A DNA stretch of 60,231 bases from positions 1-60,231 of the forward strand of contig JAFUMV010000027.1 of assembly GCA_017482485.1 (NCBI GenBank). Reading direction: 5' to 3'. The position numbers and the translations under genes were made by a program. Below are positions 1 to 10,895 of this stretch, piece by piece (the stretch's first letter is position 1; each line of letters opens with the position of its first letter). The stretch comes from Lachnospiraceae bacterium. GTDB taxonomy: Bacteria; Bacillota; Clostridia; Lachnospirales; Lachnospiraceae. The notes beneath the pieces were generated by a model, which saw only the letters and a program-made list of their open reading frames with translations, made no database searches and was not told where the DNA came from.

Positions 1-137
1 CGATAATAGTGGACAAACTTGGATATCCATCCATGTCAGCCCACTATCTGAAAGTACGTGTAAACTATTGAACCGCCTTGGTACCGAACGGTATGCCGGG
101 TGGTGTGGAAGGGGGACTAATCATCCCCCTATCCGAT
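1..137 (+). mobile_element. 3' end of a group II intron (domains V and VI), truncated by window edge
   Basis: The segment about 74-110 folds as a domain V-like hairpin: ACCGCC pairs with GGTGGT, and an upper stem TACC/GGTA is closed by a GAAC tetraloop with a two-base bulge (TG) on the 3' side. It is followed by a domain VI-like hairpin GGGGGA/TCCCCC, with an A at 131 seven bases before the proposed 3' splice site, and a 3' end in AT at 137. The lower part of the domain V stem is imperfect (TT facing G). No reverse transcriptase is in the window. The intron class cannot be decided here. Confidence 0.7.
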
Positions 138-287
138 TTTTTTAAAAAGTTTTCCCTTCAGATGCGGAAAGAAGCATAATCTGTGAGATTTGCGCCTATT
201 TCGGCGGAAAGTTTTTGCAAAGAGAAATGGAGGAATAGACTTTATAATTTATTTAGTTTTTCTTAATAAGTAATTTTTGAAAACCTG
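138..287. other. Gene-free leader between intron end and hrcA promoter
   Basis: No open frame with a ribosome site is visible. The stretch begins with a T-run directly after the intron end, which would fit insertion into or just after an intrinsic terminator whose hairpin now lies outside the window. The rest is AT-rich and unstructured as far as can be seen. Confidence 0.5.
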
Positions 288-316
288 TTGACAATAATCA
301 GTGATAGTGGTATCTT
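288..316 (+). promoter_or_regulatory. hrcA operon promoter
   Basis: A perfect -35 TTGACA (288-293) and a -10 TATCTT (311-316) are separated by 17 bases. The predicted start, near 323, places the CIRCE operator within the early transcribed region. Confidence 0.8.
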
Positions 317-331
317 AAGCATCAGAAGGTG

Positions 332-358
332 TTAGCACTCAGAAGCATCGAGTGCTAA
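332..358. promoter_or_regulatory. CIRCE operator (HrcA binding site)
   Basis: TTAGCACTC, a 9-base spacer, then GAGTGCTAA: an exact match to the CIRCE inverted repeat. HrcA, encoded just downstream, is the known repressor of this site, so the chaperone operon is autoregulated. Confidence 0.97.
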
Positions 359-377
359 TAAAGAGAGGAGAGGGAGC

Positions 378-1409
378 ATGGAACTGGATGAGAGAAAACG
401 GAAAATCCTGCAGGCGGTCATCCGCAATTATCTGGAAACCGGCGAACCGGTAGGCAGCAGAACAATTTCCAAGTACACTGATCTGAATTTAAGTTCCGCA
501 ACCATCCGCAATGAGATGTCCGATCTGGAGGAGATGGGCTATATCGTACAGCCCCACACTTCGGCAGGACGAATTCCTTCTGATAAGGGATATCGCTTCT
601 ATGTTGACACGATGCTGGAAGAGAAGGAAAGGGAAGTGGAAGAACTCAAAGGACTTCTGACAGAGAAGGACGAAAAGATGGATACTCTGTTAAAGAGAGT
701 GGCCAAGGTTCTGGCGACCAACACCAACTACGCAGCAATGGTGACAACCCCTCATTATCACAGCAACAAGCTGAAATTCATACAGCTTTCCAGAGTGGAT
801 AAGAATCAGATTCTGGCTGTCATCGTGGTGGAGGGCAATGTGATCCGCAACACGATGCTGAATGTGGATGAGGAGATTTCCGATGAGACGCTTTTGAAGC
901 TGAATATCCTGTTGAACACGAACCTGAACGGTCTTGCCATTGAAGAAATTAATCTGGGAATGATCACGACGCTGAAGCAGCAGGCGGGCATTCACAGCAC
1001 CATTATCAGCGAGGTGATCGATGCGGTGGCAGAAGCAATTCATTCCGGTGATGATTTGAAAATTTATACCAGCGGAACGAAGAACATTCTCAAGTATCCG
1101 GAACTGACGGATAACCGGGAAAAAGCCAGCGAGCTGATCAATGTTTTTGAAGAAGAACATGCGTTGAATGAGCTGGTTTCGGAAACCCTTTCCGATGAGA
1201 GCAGCACAGGCATTCAGGTTTATATCGGCAACGAGACACCGGTTCAGTCTATGAAGGACTGCAGCGTGGTTACCGCCACTTACGAGCTTGGCGAGGGCAT
1301 GCGCGGAACGATCGGTATCATCGGACCGAAGCGAATGGATTATGACAAGGTCATCGGCACCTTGAAGACGCTGATGAACGAACTGGATACAATATATAAT
1401 AAGAAGTAG
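378..1409 (+). CDS. hrcA: Heat-inducible transcription repressor HrcA
   Basis: 343 aa, the normal family length. The N-terminal winged helix (about 1-75, with SRTISKYTDLNLSSATIRNE) binds CIRCE; a GAF-like dimerisation domain follows. Family knowledge: HrcA represses class I heat-shock genes and its activity depends on the GroE chaperonin. The ATG is preceded by GAGAGGAGAGGGAG. It is the first gene of the hrcA-grpE-dnaK-dnaJ operon behind a CIRCE site, and a second CIRCE at 59409 controls hsp20, so its regulon here has at least two units. Confidence 0.97.
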   Translation: MELDERKRKILQAVIRNYLETGEPVGSRTISKYTDLNLSSATIRNEMSDLEEMGYIVQPHTSAGRIPSDKGYRFYVDTMLEEKEREVEELKGLLTEKDEKMDTLLKRVAKVLATNTNYAAMVTTPHYHSNKLKFIQLSRVDKNQILAVIVVEGNVIRNTMLNVDEEISDETLLKLNILLNTNLNGLAIEEINLGMITTLKQQAGIHSTIISEVIDAVAEAIHSGDDLKIYTSGTKNILKYPELTDNREKASELINVFEEEHALNELVSETLSDESSTGIQVYIGNETPVQSMKDCSVVTATYELGEGMRGTIGIIGPKRMDYDKVIGTLKTLMNELDTIYNKK

Positions 1410-1423
1410 AAAGGGTGGCAGAT

Positions 1424-2098
1424 GTGGCAGACGAAAGAAATGTTGAAGAATTAGAGCAGGAAACCACTGAGCAGGAAGAGCAGGACGCAGCTGATAAAGC
1501 TGCAGACACCGAATGCAGCGGCAGCACACAGGAATGTGACAGCTGCGAGGAAGAGGCGGAGGAAGCCGGCACGGAAGGTGAGGATGCCGAAGCTGAAGAA
1601 AGTCAGGATACAGGCAAGGAGAAGAAAGGATTTTTCTCCAAGAAAAAAGATAAAAAAGAAGAAGCTTACAAGGCTCAGATCACAGAACTCAATGACAAGG
1701 TGATGCGCCAGATGGCAGAGTTTGAAAACTTCCGCAAGCGTACCGAAAAAGAAAAGTCCGCAATGTTCGAAACCGGAGCAAAGAGTGTGATCGAAAAGAT
1801 CCTTCCGGTAGTTGACAACTTTGAAAGAGCGCTGGCAATGATTCCGGAGGAAGATAAGGAAGCTCCTTTTGCAGACGGCCTGAACAAGATTTACAAGCAG
1901 CTGGTGACAGAACTTGAGAATCTGGGAGTTAAGCCCATTGAAGCAATTGGAAAAGAATTCGATCCGAATCTGCACAATGCGGTGATGCAGGTTGAGAATG
2001 ATGAGCTGGAATCCGGCACAGTCGCACAGGAGCTGCAGAAGGGTTACACCTACAGAGACAGCGTAATCAGATACAGCATGGTGGCTGTTGTACAGTGA
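1424..2098 (+). CDS. grpE: GrpE nucleotide exchange factor
   Basis: 224 aa. Exchanges ADP for ATP on DnaK. An acidic, low-complexity N-terminal extension (about 1-70, rich in E, D and A) leads into the long coiled-coil helix and the C-terminal beta domain ending GYTYRDSVIRYSMVAVVQ, typical of GrpE. Two in-frame GTG codons are possible starts (1415 and 1424). I prefer 1424 because AAAGGGTGG then lies at normal ribosome-site distance, whereas it overlaps 1415. It follows hrcA by a few bases and is separated from dnaK by 158 bases with a GC-rich hairpin. Confidence 0.93.
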   Translation: MADERNVEELEQETTEQEEQDAADKAADTECSGSTQECDSCEEEAEEAGTEGEDAEAEESQDTGKEKKGFFSKKKDKKEEAYKAQITELNDKVMRQMAEFENFRKRTEKEKSAMFETGAKSVIEKILPVVDNFERALAMIPEEDKEAPFADGLNKIYKQLVTELENLGVKPIEAIGKEFDPNLHNAVMQVENDELESGTVAQELQKGYTYRDSVIRYSMVAVVQ

Positions 2099-2160
2099 AG
2101 CATCATAAGAGCTTCCCGATTCGCTTTGCAAATAGAAAGAGTTTCGTAATGAGAGGCCAG

Positions 2161-2195
2161 AATGCGGCGGCGCGAAAAGCGCGAAGGCATTTTTA
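2161..2195 (+). terminator. GC-rich hairpin with T-run between grpE and dnaK (attenuator or processing site)
   Basis: AATGC pairs with GCATT around an inner CGC/GCG stem, followed by TTTTT. As a terminator it would reduce read-through into dnaK; as a processing hairpin it would set separate stability for the dnaK message. The inner sequence GGCGCGAAAAGCGC (2169-2182) recurs in the tandem repeats near 11.2 kb. Confidence 0.5.
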
Positions 2196-2232
2196 ATAAA
2201 TCAGAGAACATAAACATTTATTTTTCAGATAG

Positions 2233-4122
<1,890 letters not shown>

Positions 4123-4142
4123 AATTAACAAGGCTTATACAG

Positions 4143-4166
4143 TAGGGGCCAAGAAATTGGCCCCTA
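4143..4166. repeat. Perfect hairpin between dnaK and dnaJ
   Basis: TAGGGGCCAA, loop GAAA, TTGGCCCCTA: a 10-bp perfect stem with a GNRA tetraloop and no T-run behind it. More likely an mRNA processing or stabilising element than a terminator. It lies about 30 bases before the dnaJ start. Confidence 0.6.
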
Positions 4167-4195
4167 TACGTGCGTTAGCTTAAAGGAGTAGAATT

Positions 4196-5365
4196 ATGGC
4201 AGAACAGAAAAGAGATTATTATGAAGTCCTTGGCGTGGAAAAGAATGCCGATGACGCTGCTCTGAAAAAAGCATACAGGGCTTTGGCTAAAAAGTACCAT
4301 CCTGATATGAATCCGGGCGATGCAGAAGCGGAAAAGAAGTTTAAAGAAGCTTCTGAAGCATATGCCGTATTGAGTGACCCTGAAAAGAGACGCCAGTATG
4401 ACCAGTTTGGCCATGCAGCGTTTGATAATGGTGCAGGCGGCGGCAGCGGTTTTGGCGGCTTTGATTTTAACAGCGCTGACTTCGGCGACATTTTCGGCGA
4501 CATTTTCAGCGACCTGTTTGGCGGTTCCAGAAGAGCAGGCGGAGCAAGAAGCGGCCCCATGAAAGGCGCGAATCTGCGCACCAGCGTAAGGGTAACCTTT
4601 GAAGAGGCGGTTTTCGGTACGGAGAAAGAAGTCGAGCTGACCGTGAAGGAAGAGTGCAAGACCTGTCACGGTACAGGTGCAAAGCCGGGCACAAGCCCTG
4701 AGACCTGTACCAAGTGCGGCGGCAAAGGCCAGGTGGTTTTCACCCAGCAGTCTTTCTTCGGCACAGTGCGTAATGTACAGACCTGTCCCGACTGTAACGG
4801 CAGCGGTAAAGTGATCAAGGATAAGTGTCCGGATTGCCGCGGAACCGGTTATGTACCCATGAAGAAACGTTTCGCAGTGAGCATTCCTGCCGGCATCGAC
4901 AACGGACAGTGCAAACGTCTGGCCGGCCAGGGCGAACCCGGAATAAACGGCGGGCCCAGAGGCGATGTACTGGTGGAAGTAATTGTGGGTAAGCATCCTA
5001 TTTTCCAGCGTCAGGATGTAAATATTTATTCCACCGTTCCGATTTCCTTTGCAGTGGCTGCATTGGGCGGTGAGGTTGTAATCGATACCGTGGACGGTAA
5101 AGTGGTTTATGATGTAAAAGCAGGAACCCAGACTGATACCAGAGTTCGTCTGAAAGGAAAGGGTGTCCCTTCTCTGCGCAACAATGATGTTCGCGGTGAT
5201 CACTATGTAACACTGGTGATTCAGACTCCTGAGAGGCTTTCTAACGAAGCTAAAGAGCTGCTTCGCAAATTTGATGCGGAGAGCGGCGACAGCCTGCACG
5301 CAGCAGAGCGCGTCAATGGGGAATCACATAAGGAAAAGAAAAAACGCGGTTTTTTCAATAAATAA
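4196..5365 (+). CDS. dnaJ: Chaperone DnaJ (Hsp40)
   Basis: 389 aa. J domain about 1-70 with HPD in [10 protein letters not shown], a Gly/Phe-rich linker (about 78-115), and a zinc-binding domain with all four CxxCxGxG repeats ([32 protein letters not shown]). These make it a class A DnaJ. It stimulates DnaK ATPase and delivers substrates. The ATG follows AAAGGAG. Last chaperone gene of the operon; an intrinsic terminator follows within about 15 bases. Confidence 0.97.
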   Translation: MAEQKRDYYEVLGVEKNADDAALKKAYRALAKKYHPDMNPGDAEAEKKFKEASEAYAVLSDPEKRRQYDQFGHAAFDNGAGGGSGFGGFDFNSADFGDIFGDIFSDLFGGSRRAGGARSGPMKGANLRTSVRVTFEEAVFGTEKEVELTVKEECKTCHGTGAKPGTSPETCTKCGGKGQVVFTQQSFFGTVRNVQTCPDCNGSGKVIKDKCPDCRGTGYVPMKKRFAVSIPAGIDNGQCKRLAGQGEPGINGGPRGDVLVEVIVGKHPIFQRQDVNIYSTVPISFAVAALGGEVVIDTVDGKVVYDVKAGTQTDTRVRLKGKGVPSLRNNDVRGDHYVTLVIQTPERLSNEAKELLRKFDAESGDSLHAAERVNGESHKEKKKRGFFNK

Positions 5366-5376
5366 GGATGTTTGGG

Positions 5377-5413
5377 AACGGTTCGCAGACAATATGTTTG
5401 CGGATCGTTTTTG
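5377..5413 (+). terminator. Intrinsic terminator after dnaJ
   Basis: AACGGTTCGCA pairs imperfectly, with G-T wobbles, with TGCGGATCGTT and is followed by a T-run. It ends the chaperone operon; the next gene starts 20 bases later, so some read-through is possible. Confidence 0.65.
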
Positions 5414-5433
5414 ACGTGATAAGAGAGGTGTTC

Positions 5434-6393
5434 ATGAACAGAGAAAAATGGCTGAAAGGCTTAAAATACACACTGGCGGCGGTGCTTGCGATCATAGCTG
5501 CCGACTTTTGGGGGTTGAAATATTCCGCAACGGCCGGAATCATCACGATTCTGAGCATTCAGAGCACAAAGAAGGAAACCCTGAAAGTGGCAGGAAGAAG
5601 AGGCACCGCTTTTTTGTGTGCATTGCTGATTTCTGCAGTCTGCTATAAAATATTCGGATTTACCATTGCAGCTTTTGCGGTTTATCTGTTTTTCTTTTCC
5701 TGCATCTGTCTGTATTTTAGCTGGGTTGAAGCCATTGCCATGGACTCTGTGCTGATCACCCATTTTCTGATCGAACAGAATATGGGAATGGAATTGTTGT
5801 GCAATGAAATTCTGATTTTCGTGTTGGGTGCGGGAATGGGAATAATGGCAAATCTGCATCTGCGTAAAAAAGGAGAGTTGTTTGATCGCCTGGCGCAGCA
5901 GGCGGACCGGAAGATGCGGGACTGCCTGCTTTTGATGAAAAAACAGTTGGAAGAGTCCGCTGACGGGGGAAAAACAAATCAGTGCCTGCAGCAGCTGAAT
6001 CAGGAACTGACTGCGCTGAAAGAATGTGCCTACAAAAACTGGAATAATTCCCTTTTTCGCACGTCAGTTTATGAAACGGAATATGCGGAAATGAGAAGTC
6101 GTCAGGCGGAAGTGCTGCAGCGCATAGCGGCCAGTCTGGATATGCTGGAAAATCTGCCGGACCAGGCACAAATGGTGGCCGGGCTGCTTGCGCAGATCGA
6201 GCAGGAATATGACCGGGACAATACGGTGGAGAAGCTGCTGGAGCGACTGACAATTTTTTATGAAAACATGAAAGAACAGCCGCTGCCTGAGTCACGGGAA
6301 GAGTTTGAGGCCCGGGCGGTATTGTTTTATGTGCTCAAACAGGTGGAAGAATTTTTGAAAATAAAGAGAAAGTTTGTGCTGTCCATGCCGTAA
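5434..6393 (+). CDS. Aromatic acid exporter-like membrane protein (ArAE / DUF939 type)
   Basis: 319 aa. The N-terminal half (about 10-150) holds five or six hydrophobic segments with the LAAIIAADFWGLKYSATAGI pattern of the ArAE_1 / UPF0421 family; the C-terminal half is a hydrophilic alpha-helical cytoplasmic domain. Family members are assigned as small aromatic or organic acid exporters, mostly without direct proof. The start is the ATG at 5434 with GAGAGG upstream; the longer in-frame ATG at 5368 lies inside the terminator. Its position between dnaJ and prmA interrupts the usual Firmicutes order. The substrate is unknown. Confidence 0.75.
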   Translation: MNREKWLKGLKYTLAAVLAIIAADFWGLKYSATAGIITILSIQSTKKETLKVAGRRGTAFLCALLISAVCYKIFGFTIAAFAVYLFFFSCICLYFSWVEAIAMDSVLITHFLIEQNMGMELLCNEILIFVLGAGMGIMANLHLRKKGELFDRLAQQADRKMRDCLLLMKKQLEESADGGKTNQCLQQLNQELTALKECAYKNWNNSLFRTSVYETEYAEMRSRQAEVLQRIAASLDMLENLPDQAQMVAGLLAQIEQEYDRDNTVEKLLERLTIFYENMKEQPLPESREEFEARAVLFYVLKQVEEFLKIKRKFVLSMP

Positions 6394-6524
6394 ACACTTG
6401 TAGCTGTGCCTTTTTTATGTTACACTTCAAAGTTAGTAGTAATAAAAAATGGAGCAGTGTGCGCAAAAACGGATATGCCACAGTGAGCGGCAATCATACA
6501 AACTGCGCGGACAGGAGCAGAAAT

Positions 6525-7511
6525 ATGAAGTGGAAAAAATTCAGAATAAAAACAGTGACAGAAGCGGAGGATATCATTATCAGTACACTTTACGATATCG
6601 GTCTGGAAGGTGCACAGATTGAGGACAAGATTCCGCTGACAGCGCTGGAAAAGGAGCAGATGTTTGTGGACATTCTTCCCGATGGTCCGGAAGATGACGG
6701 CATCGCGTACTTAAGCTTTTTTGTGGAAGAAAAAGAGGACGGCGCCCTGGAATTAAACGGCGAGGCTGTGGAGGAACAGACAATTATAGAGCGCGTGCAG
6801 GAAGAACTGGAATCCCTGCGCATGTTCTGTGAAATCGGTGAAGGAAGCATTGCGGTGGATGAAACCGAGGATATTGACTGGATTAACAACTGGAAGCAGT
6901 ATTTCCATCAGTTTTATATCGACGATCTGCTCGTCATTCCTTCCTGGGAAGAGGTAAAGCCTGAGGACGAGGGCAAGATGGTGCTGCATATCGATCCCGG
7001 CACTGCCTTCGGCACGGGGATGCATGAGACTACACAGCTGTGCATTCGTCAGCTGAAGAAATTCATCACACCGGAAACGGAGCTTCTGGATGTGGGAACC
7101 GGCAGCGGCATTTTGGCGATTCTTTCTCTGATGTACGGGGCAAAGCATGCGGTAGGCACCGATCTGGATCCCTGTGCGGTGGACGCGGTGGCTGACAATA
7201 TGGCCAATAACGGCATTGCGCCCGAGCAGTTTGAAATGATGATCGGCAACATCATCACCGATAAAGAGGTGCAGGACAGAGTCGGTTATGAAAAATATGA
7301 TATTGTAGTGGCAAATATTCTGGCGGATGTGCTTGTTCCGCTGACGCCCGTGATTGTGAATCAGATGAAAAAAGGCGCAGTTTACATCACATCCGGCATT
7401 ATTGACGATAAAGAGACAACCGTAGTGGAAGCTGTGAAAGCTGCCGGCCTGGAAGTTCTGGAAGTGACTTATCAGGGGGAATGGGTCAGCGTGACCGCAC
7501 GGAAGAACTAA
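6525..7511 (+). CDS. prmA: Ribosomal protein L11 methyltransferase PrmA
   Basis: 328 aa. Trimethylates lysines of L11 with S-adenosylmethionine. An N-terminal substrate-recognition domain (about 1-110) is followed by a Rossmann methyltransferase domain with LDVGTGSGILAI and the NILADVL active-site strand typical of PrmA. The start is the ATG at 6525 with CAGGAGC upstream; the open frame reaches back to 6417 but those codons do not resemble the family. It is followed after 14 bases by rsmE, the conserved dnaJ-prmA-rsmE order. Confidence 0.95.
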   Translation: MKWKKFRIKTVTEAEDIIISTLYDIGLEGAQIEDKIPLTALEKEQMFVDILPDGPEDDGIAYLSFFVEEKEDGALELNGEAVEEQTIIERVQEELESLRMFCEIGEGSIAVDETEDIDWINNWKQYFHQFYIDDLLVIPSWEEVKPEDEGKMVLHIDPGTAFGTGMHETTQLCIRQLKKFITPETELLDVGTGSGILAILSLMYGAKHAVGTDLDPCAVDAVADNMANNGIAPEQFEMMIGNIITDKEVQDRVGYEKYDIVVANILADVLVPLTPVIVNQMKKGAVYITSGIIDDKETTVVEAVKAAGLEVLEVTYQGEWVSVTARKN

Positions 7512-7525
7512 GACGGGGCAGAAAA

Positions 7526-8290
7526 ATGTACCAATTCTTTGTGGATGCGTCCCAGATTCAGGGAAAGCGCATCGTGATTACAGGAAACGATTATAATCAT
7601 ATCAAAAATGTGCTTCGCATGAAAATCGGAGAAGAACTTGCGGTTTCCAACGGAACGGACGGAAAAGAATATCGCTGCGGCATCGAAGAATTCGGTGAGA
7701 ATGAAGTGATCTGCAGTCTCCGTTTCATCAAAGAGGACGGTCTGGAACTGCCTGCAAGAGTGACGCTTTTTCAGGGACTTCCCAAGGCGGACAAGATGGA
7801 GCTGATCGTGCAGAAGATGGTGGAGCTGGGCGTGTACAGCATCGTACCCGTGGCCACGAAGCGCGCGGTGGTGAAGCTGGATGATAAAAAAGCCAAAGCG
7901 AAAGTGGCGCGCTGGCAGACCATTGCCGAGGCGGCTGCCAAGCAGAGCAAAAGAAGAATTGTGCCCCGGATCGGCGAGGTGTGCACCATGAAAGAGGCGC
8001 TGGCGCAGGCGGCCTCCATGGATGTGAAGCTGATTCCTTACGAACTTTCCGAAGGCATGAAAAAGACCAGGGAGCTGATCGAAGGTGTAAAGCCTGGACA
8101 GGAAATCGCCGTTTTTATCGGGCCGGAGGGCGGCTTTGAGGAGGCGGAAATTGCGCTCGCGGAAGATGCCGGTTTTCAGGCCATTACGCTGGGAAAGCGA
8201 ATTCTGCGCACGGAGACGGCCGGGATGACGGTGATGGCATGGCTGATGTATCATCTGGAACAGGCGGATGCGGTATCTGATGCGGAGTGA
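7526..8290 (+). CDS. rsmE: 16S rRNA (uracil-1498-N3)-methyltransferase RsmE
   Basis: 254 aa. SPOUT-fold enzyme methylating U1498 of 16S rRNA. An N-terminal PUA-like domain (about 1-70) precedes the SPOUT domain with FIGPEGGFEEAEI and the knot motif LGKRILRTETA. The start is the ATG at 7526, right after prmA; the frame extends upstream into prmA without a family match. Confidence 0.95.
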   Translation: MYQFFVDASQIQGKRIVITGNDYNHIKNVLRMKIGEELAVSNGTDGKEYRCGIEEFGENEVICSLRFIKEDGLELPARVTLFQGLPKADKMELIVQKMVELGVYSIVPVATKRAVVKLDDKKAKAKVARWQTIAEAAAKQSKRRIVPRIGEVCTMKEALAQAASMDVKLIPYELSEGMKKTRELIEGVKPGQEIAVFIGPEGGFEEAEIALAEDAGFQAITLGKRILRTETAGMTVMAWLMYHLEQADAVSDAE

Positions 8291-8321
8291 GAAGCAGTTC
8301 CCCTATGGAATGATAAAGCAT

Positions 8322-8399
8322 ATGATAATACAGGATAAAATTTTTGCGGCGGCAGGCAGTCTGGCGGCGGCTGCAGATTTTTACGAAACGAAAAAGTAG
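8322..8399 (+). CDS. Possible 25-residue peptide between rsmE and the desulfurase
   Basis: An ATG-to-TAG frame of 25 codons fills the gap; the peptide runs MIIQDKIFAAAGSLAAAADF and then YETKK. It ends eight codons' worth of spacer short of nothing: the stop lies 9 bases before the desulfurase start, compatible with translational coupling. The ribosome site is weak (GGAATGATAAAG). It could be chance; I do not recognise it. Confidence 0.25.
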   Translation: MIIQDKIFAAAGSLAAAADFYETKK

Positions 8400-8408
8400 G
8401 TGAAAGGT

Positions 8409-9569
8409 ATGGAATGCTATCTGGACAATTCAGCAACCACACGGTGTTTTGAAAGCGTGGCGCAGCTGGTGTACAAGATTATGTGTGAGGATTACGGAAA
8501 TCCTTCCAGCCTGCACAGCAAGGGCATACAGGCGGAAGAGTATCTGCGCTATGCAAAGGATGTAATTTCCCGAAATCTGAAGGTGAATGCGAAAGAGATT
8601 TTCTTTACCTCAGGAGGAACCGAGTCCGATAATCTGGCGCTGCGGGGAGCTGCCTATGCAAACTGCAGGCAGGGCCGTCATCTGATCACAACGGTAATCG
8701 AGCACCCTGCAATCTTACAGACCATGCAGTATCTGGAGGAGCAGGGGTTTGAGGTGACTTATCTGCCCGTGGATGAAAACGGCAGAGTGAGGCTTTCTGA
8801 TCTGGAACAGGCGATCCGCCCGGATACGATTCTGGTTTCCATCATGCATACAAACAATGAAATCGGATCGCTGCAGCCAATCGCAGAGGCGGGAGAGCTG
8901 ATCAAACGGGTGAATCCGAAGACCCTGTTTCATGTGGATGCCGTGCAGGGCTATGGAAAATTCCGAATCTATCCCAAGCGGATGCATATTGATATGCTTT
9001 CTGTTTCCGGTCACAAAATTCATGGTCCCAAGGGCGTTGGATTTTTATATGTGGGAGAGAAGGTGAAAATCCGTCCCGTGATTTTCGGCGGTGGACAGCA
9101 GCACGGGATGCGTTCCGGTACGGAAAATGTCCCCGGCATTGCAGGAATGGCGAAGGCTGTGGAGGAAATTTACCGGGATCTGGAGGCGGAGCAGGATAAA
9201 ATGTACGCGCTGCGGAATATGTTTGTGGAGGGCGTGCAGAAGCTGGAGGGTGTCCGCGTCAACGGACTGCCCGGCAGGGAGAGCGCACCTCACGTGGTGA
9301 GCGTATCCTTTGCAGGCGTACGCAGCGAAGTGCTTTTGCATGCGCTGGAGGAAAAGGGGATTTATGTATCCTCCGGAAGCGCCTGCGCATCCAATCATCC
9401 GGATACGGCAGGTTCCGCAACGCTTCGTGCCATCGGGCTTCCGAAGGAATTTTTATCTTCCACAATCCGGTTCAGTTTTTCTGTGTTTACCACAGAAGAG
9501 GAAATCCGCTTCACGCTGCAGGCACTGTATGATATCGTACCTGTTTTGAGAAGATTTACAAGACGTTAA
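8409..9569 (+). CDS. Cysteine desulfurase (NifS/IscS-type), partner of ThiI
   Basis: 386 aa. PLP-dependent enzyme releasing sulfur from cysteine as an enzyme persulfide. PLP lysine in SVSGHKIHGPKG, cofactor-contacting HVDAVQGYG, and the catalytic cysteine in the flexible loop SSGSACAS. The start is the ATG at 8409, giving the family N-terminus MECYLDNSATT; a GTG at 8400 would add three residues. It lies 55 bases before thiI, the usual Firmicutes nifZ-thiI arrangement, so its main acceptor is probably ThiI for 4-thiouridine rather than an Fe-S scaffold. Confidence 0.93.
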   Translation: MECYLDNSATTRCFESVAQLVYKIMCEDYGNPSSLHSKGIQAEEYLRYAKDVISRNLKVNAKEIFFTSGGTESDNLALRGAAYANCRQGRHLITTVIEHPAILQTMQYLEEQGFEVTYLPVDENGRVRLSDLEQAIRPDTILVSIMHTNNEIGSLQPIAEAGELIKRVNPKTLFHVDAVQGYGKFRIYPKRMHIDMLSVSGHKIHGPKGVGFLYVGEKVKIRPVIFGGGQQHGMRSGTENVPGIAGMAKAVEEIYRDLEAEQDKMYALRNMFVEGVQKLEGVRVNGLPGRESAPHVVSVSFAGVRSEVLLHALEEKGIYVSSGSACASNHPDTAGSATLRAIGLPKEFLSSTIRFSFSVFTTEEEIRFTLQALYDIVPVLRRFTRR

Positions 9570-9574
9570 AAAGG

Positions 9575-9602
9575 ATGGCTGCCGGCGTTGTCTGCCGGCA
9601 AC
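9575..9602. repeat. Hairpin between desulfurase and thiI
   Basis: TGCCGGC, loop GTTGTCT, GCCGGCA: a 7-bp GC-rich stem without a T-run, about 25 bases before thiI. Possibly an mRNA stability element. Confidence 0.45.
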
Positions 9603-9624
9603 CATATGAAAATGGAGTAGAAAA

Positions 9625-10806
9625 ATGTTTAAGGCTTTTTTGATCAAGTACGCTGAAATCGGCGTAAAAGGAAAAAACAGAGACATATTTGAAGATGCGC
9701 TGGTACAGCAGATCAAGTATGCGTTAAAGCGCTGCGAGGGCGAATTTAAGGTTCGCCGGACAAAGGGCAGAATTTATATTGATGTACTTTCTGATTATGA
9801 CTTTGAGGAGACCGTGGATAACCTGAAGACTGTTTGCGGAATTTCAGCGATCTGTCCCATGGTGCAGCTGGATGATGAAGGTTTTGACAAGCTGTGTGAA
9901 GAAGTGGTCAACTATGTGGACAAGCAGTATCCGGATAAAAACTTCACTTTTAAGGTGCACACAAGACGCGCCCGGAAAAATTATCCGATTGAGTCCATGG
10001 AAGTGAATGCCCTGGTGGGAGAAAAGATTCTGGATGCGTTCCCGGAAATCAGCGTGGACGTGCATAAGCCGGATGTGATGATTTTTATTGAAATCCGTGA
10101 ACATATTTATCTGTATTCCATCGAAATTCCAGGCCCCGGCGGCATGCCGGTGGGAACCAATGGAAAGGCCATGCTTTTACTCTCCGGCGGTATTGATTCT
10201 CCTGTTGCGGGCTACATGGTGGCAAAACGCGGTGTGAAAATTGATGCGGTTTATTTCCATGCACCTCCGTATACCAGCGAAAGAGCAAAACAGAAAGTTG
10301 TGGATCTTGCCCGTCTGGTATCCCGCTATAGCGGACCGATTTATCTGTATGTGGTGAACTTTACAGAGATTCAGCTTGCGATTTACGAAAAATGCCCTCA
10401 TGAAGAGCTTACCATCATCATGAGAAGATATATGATGAAAATCGCGGAAGAGATTGGAAAAAAGACAGAGTGTCTGGGACTGGTTACCGGTGAGAGCATC
10501 GGGCAGGTGGCAAGCCAGACAGTGCACTCTCTTGCAGTGACAAATGAAGTGTGCACCATGCCTGTGTTCCGCCCCTGTATCGGACTGGACAAGCAGGAGA
10601 TTGTAGATATTTCAGAAAAAATCGGTACTTATGAGACTTCCATTCAGCCTTTCGAGGACTGCTGCACAATTTTCGTGGCAAAGCATCCTGTGACGAAGCC
10701 GAATCTGAATGTGATCAAGCGGCATGAAGAGAATTTGAAGGATTGTATCGATGAGATGATGGATCGGGCTGTGAATACAGCGGAACTGATCGTGGTAGAA
10801 GTGTAA
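9625..10806 (+). CDS. thiI: tRNA 4-thiouridine sulfurtransferase ThiI
   Basis: 393 aa. Adenylates U8 of tRNA and transfers sulfur to make s4U. An N-terminal ferredoxin-like and THUMP region (about 1-165) binds tRNA; the PP-loop ATPase domain has LLSGGIDSPVAGY. The length and the C-terminus (AELIVVEV) show there is no rhodanese domain, as in Bacillus-type ThiI. Good ribosome site (GGAG). It is followed by 740 bp of gene-free repeat sequence. Confidence 0.95.
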   Translation: MFKAFLIKYAEIGVKGKNRDIFEDALVQQIKYALKRCEGEFKVRRTKGRIYIDVLSDYDFEETVDNLKTVCGISAICPMVQLDDEGFDKLCEEVVNYVDKQYPDKNFTFKVHTRRARKNYPIESMEVNALVGEKILDAFPEISVDVHKPDVMIFIEIREHIYLYSIEIPGPGGMPVGTNGKAMLLLSGGIDSPVAGYMVAKRGVKIDAVYFHAPPYTSERAKQKVVDLARLVSRYSGPIYLYVVNFTEIQLAIYEKCPHEELTIIMRRYMMKIAEEIGKKTECLGLVTGESIGQVASQTVHSLAVTNEVCTMPVFRPCIGLDKQEIVDISEKIGTYETSIQPFEDCCTIFVAKHPVTKPNLNVIKRHEENLKDCIDEMMDRAVNTAELIVVEV

Positions 10807-10895
10807 GACGCAGATCGTCCGCGGGTATATAGGCGGTTGTTGGGATAGAAGCGGTTGTGGAAGATGTGCGCGGCCGCGGGATAAAAGTGTTTGCA

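Noticed and set aside
690-1529. 279-codon minus-strand frame opposite hrcA and grpE
   Set aside because: Codon shadow of hrcA and the acidic grpE N-terminus; product is His/Cys/Leu-rich without a family match.
4143-4166. Terminator between dnaK and dnaJ
   Set aside because: The stem is perfect but there is no T-run, and dnaJ clearly belongs to the operon.
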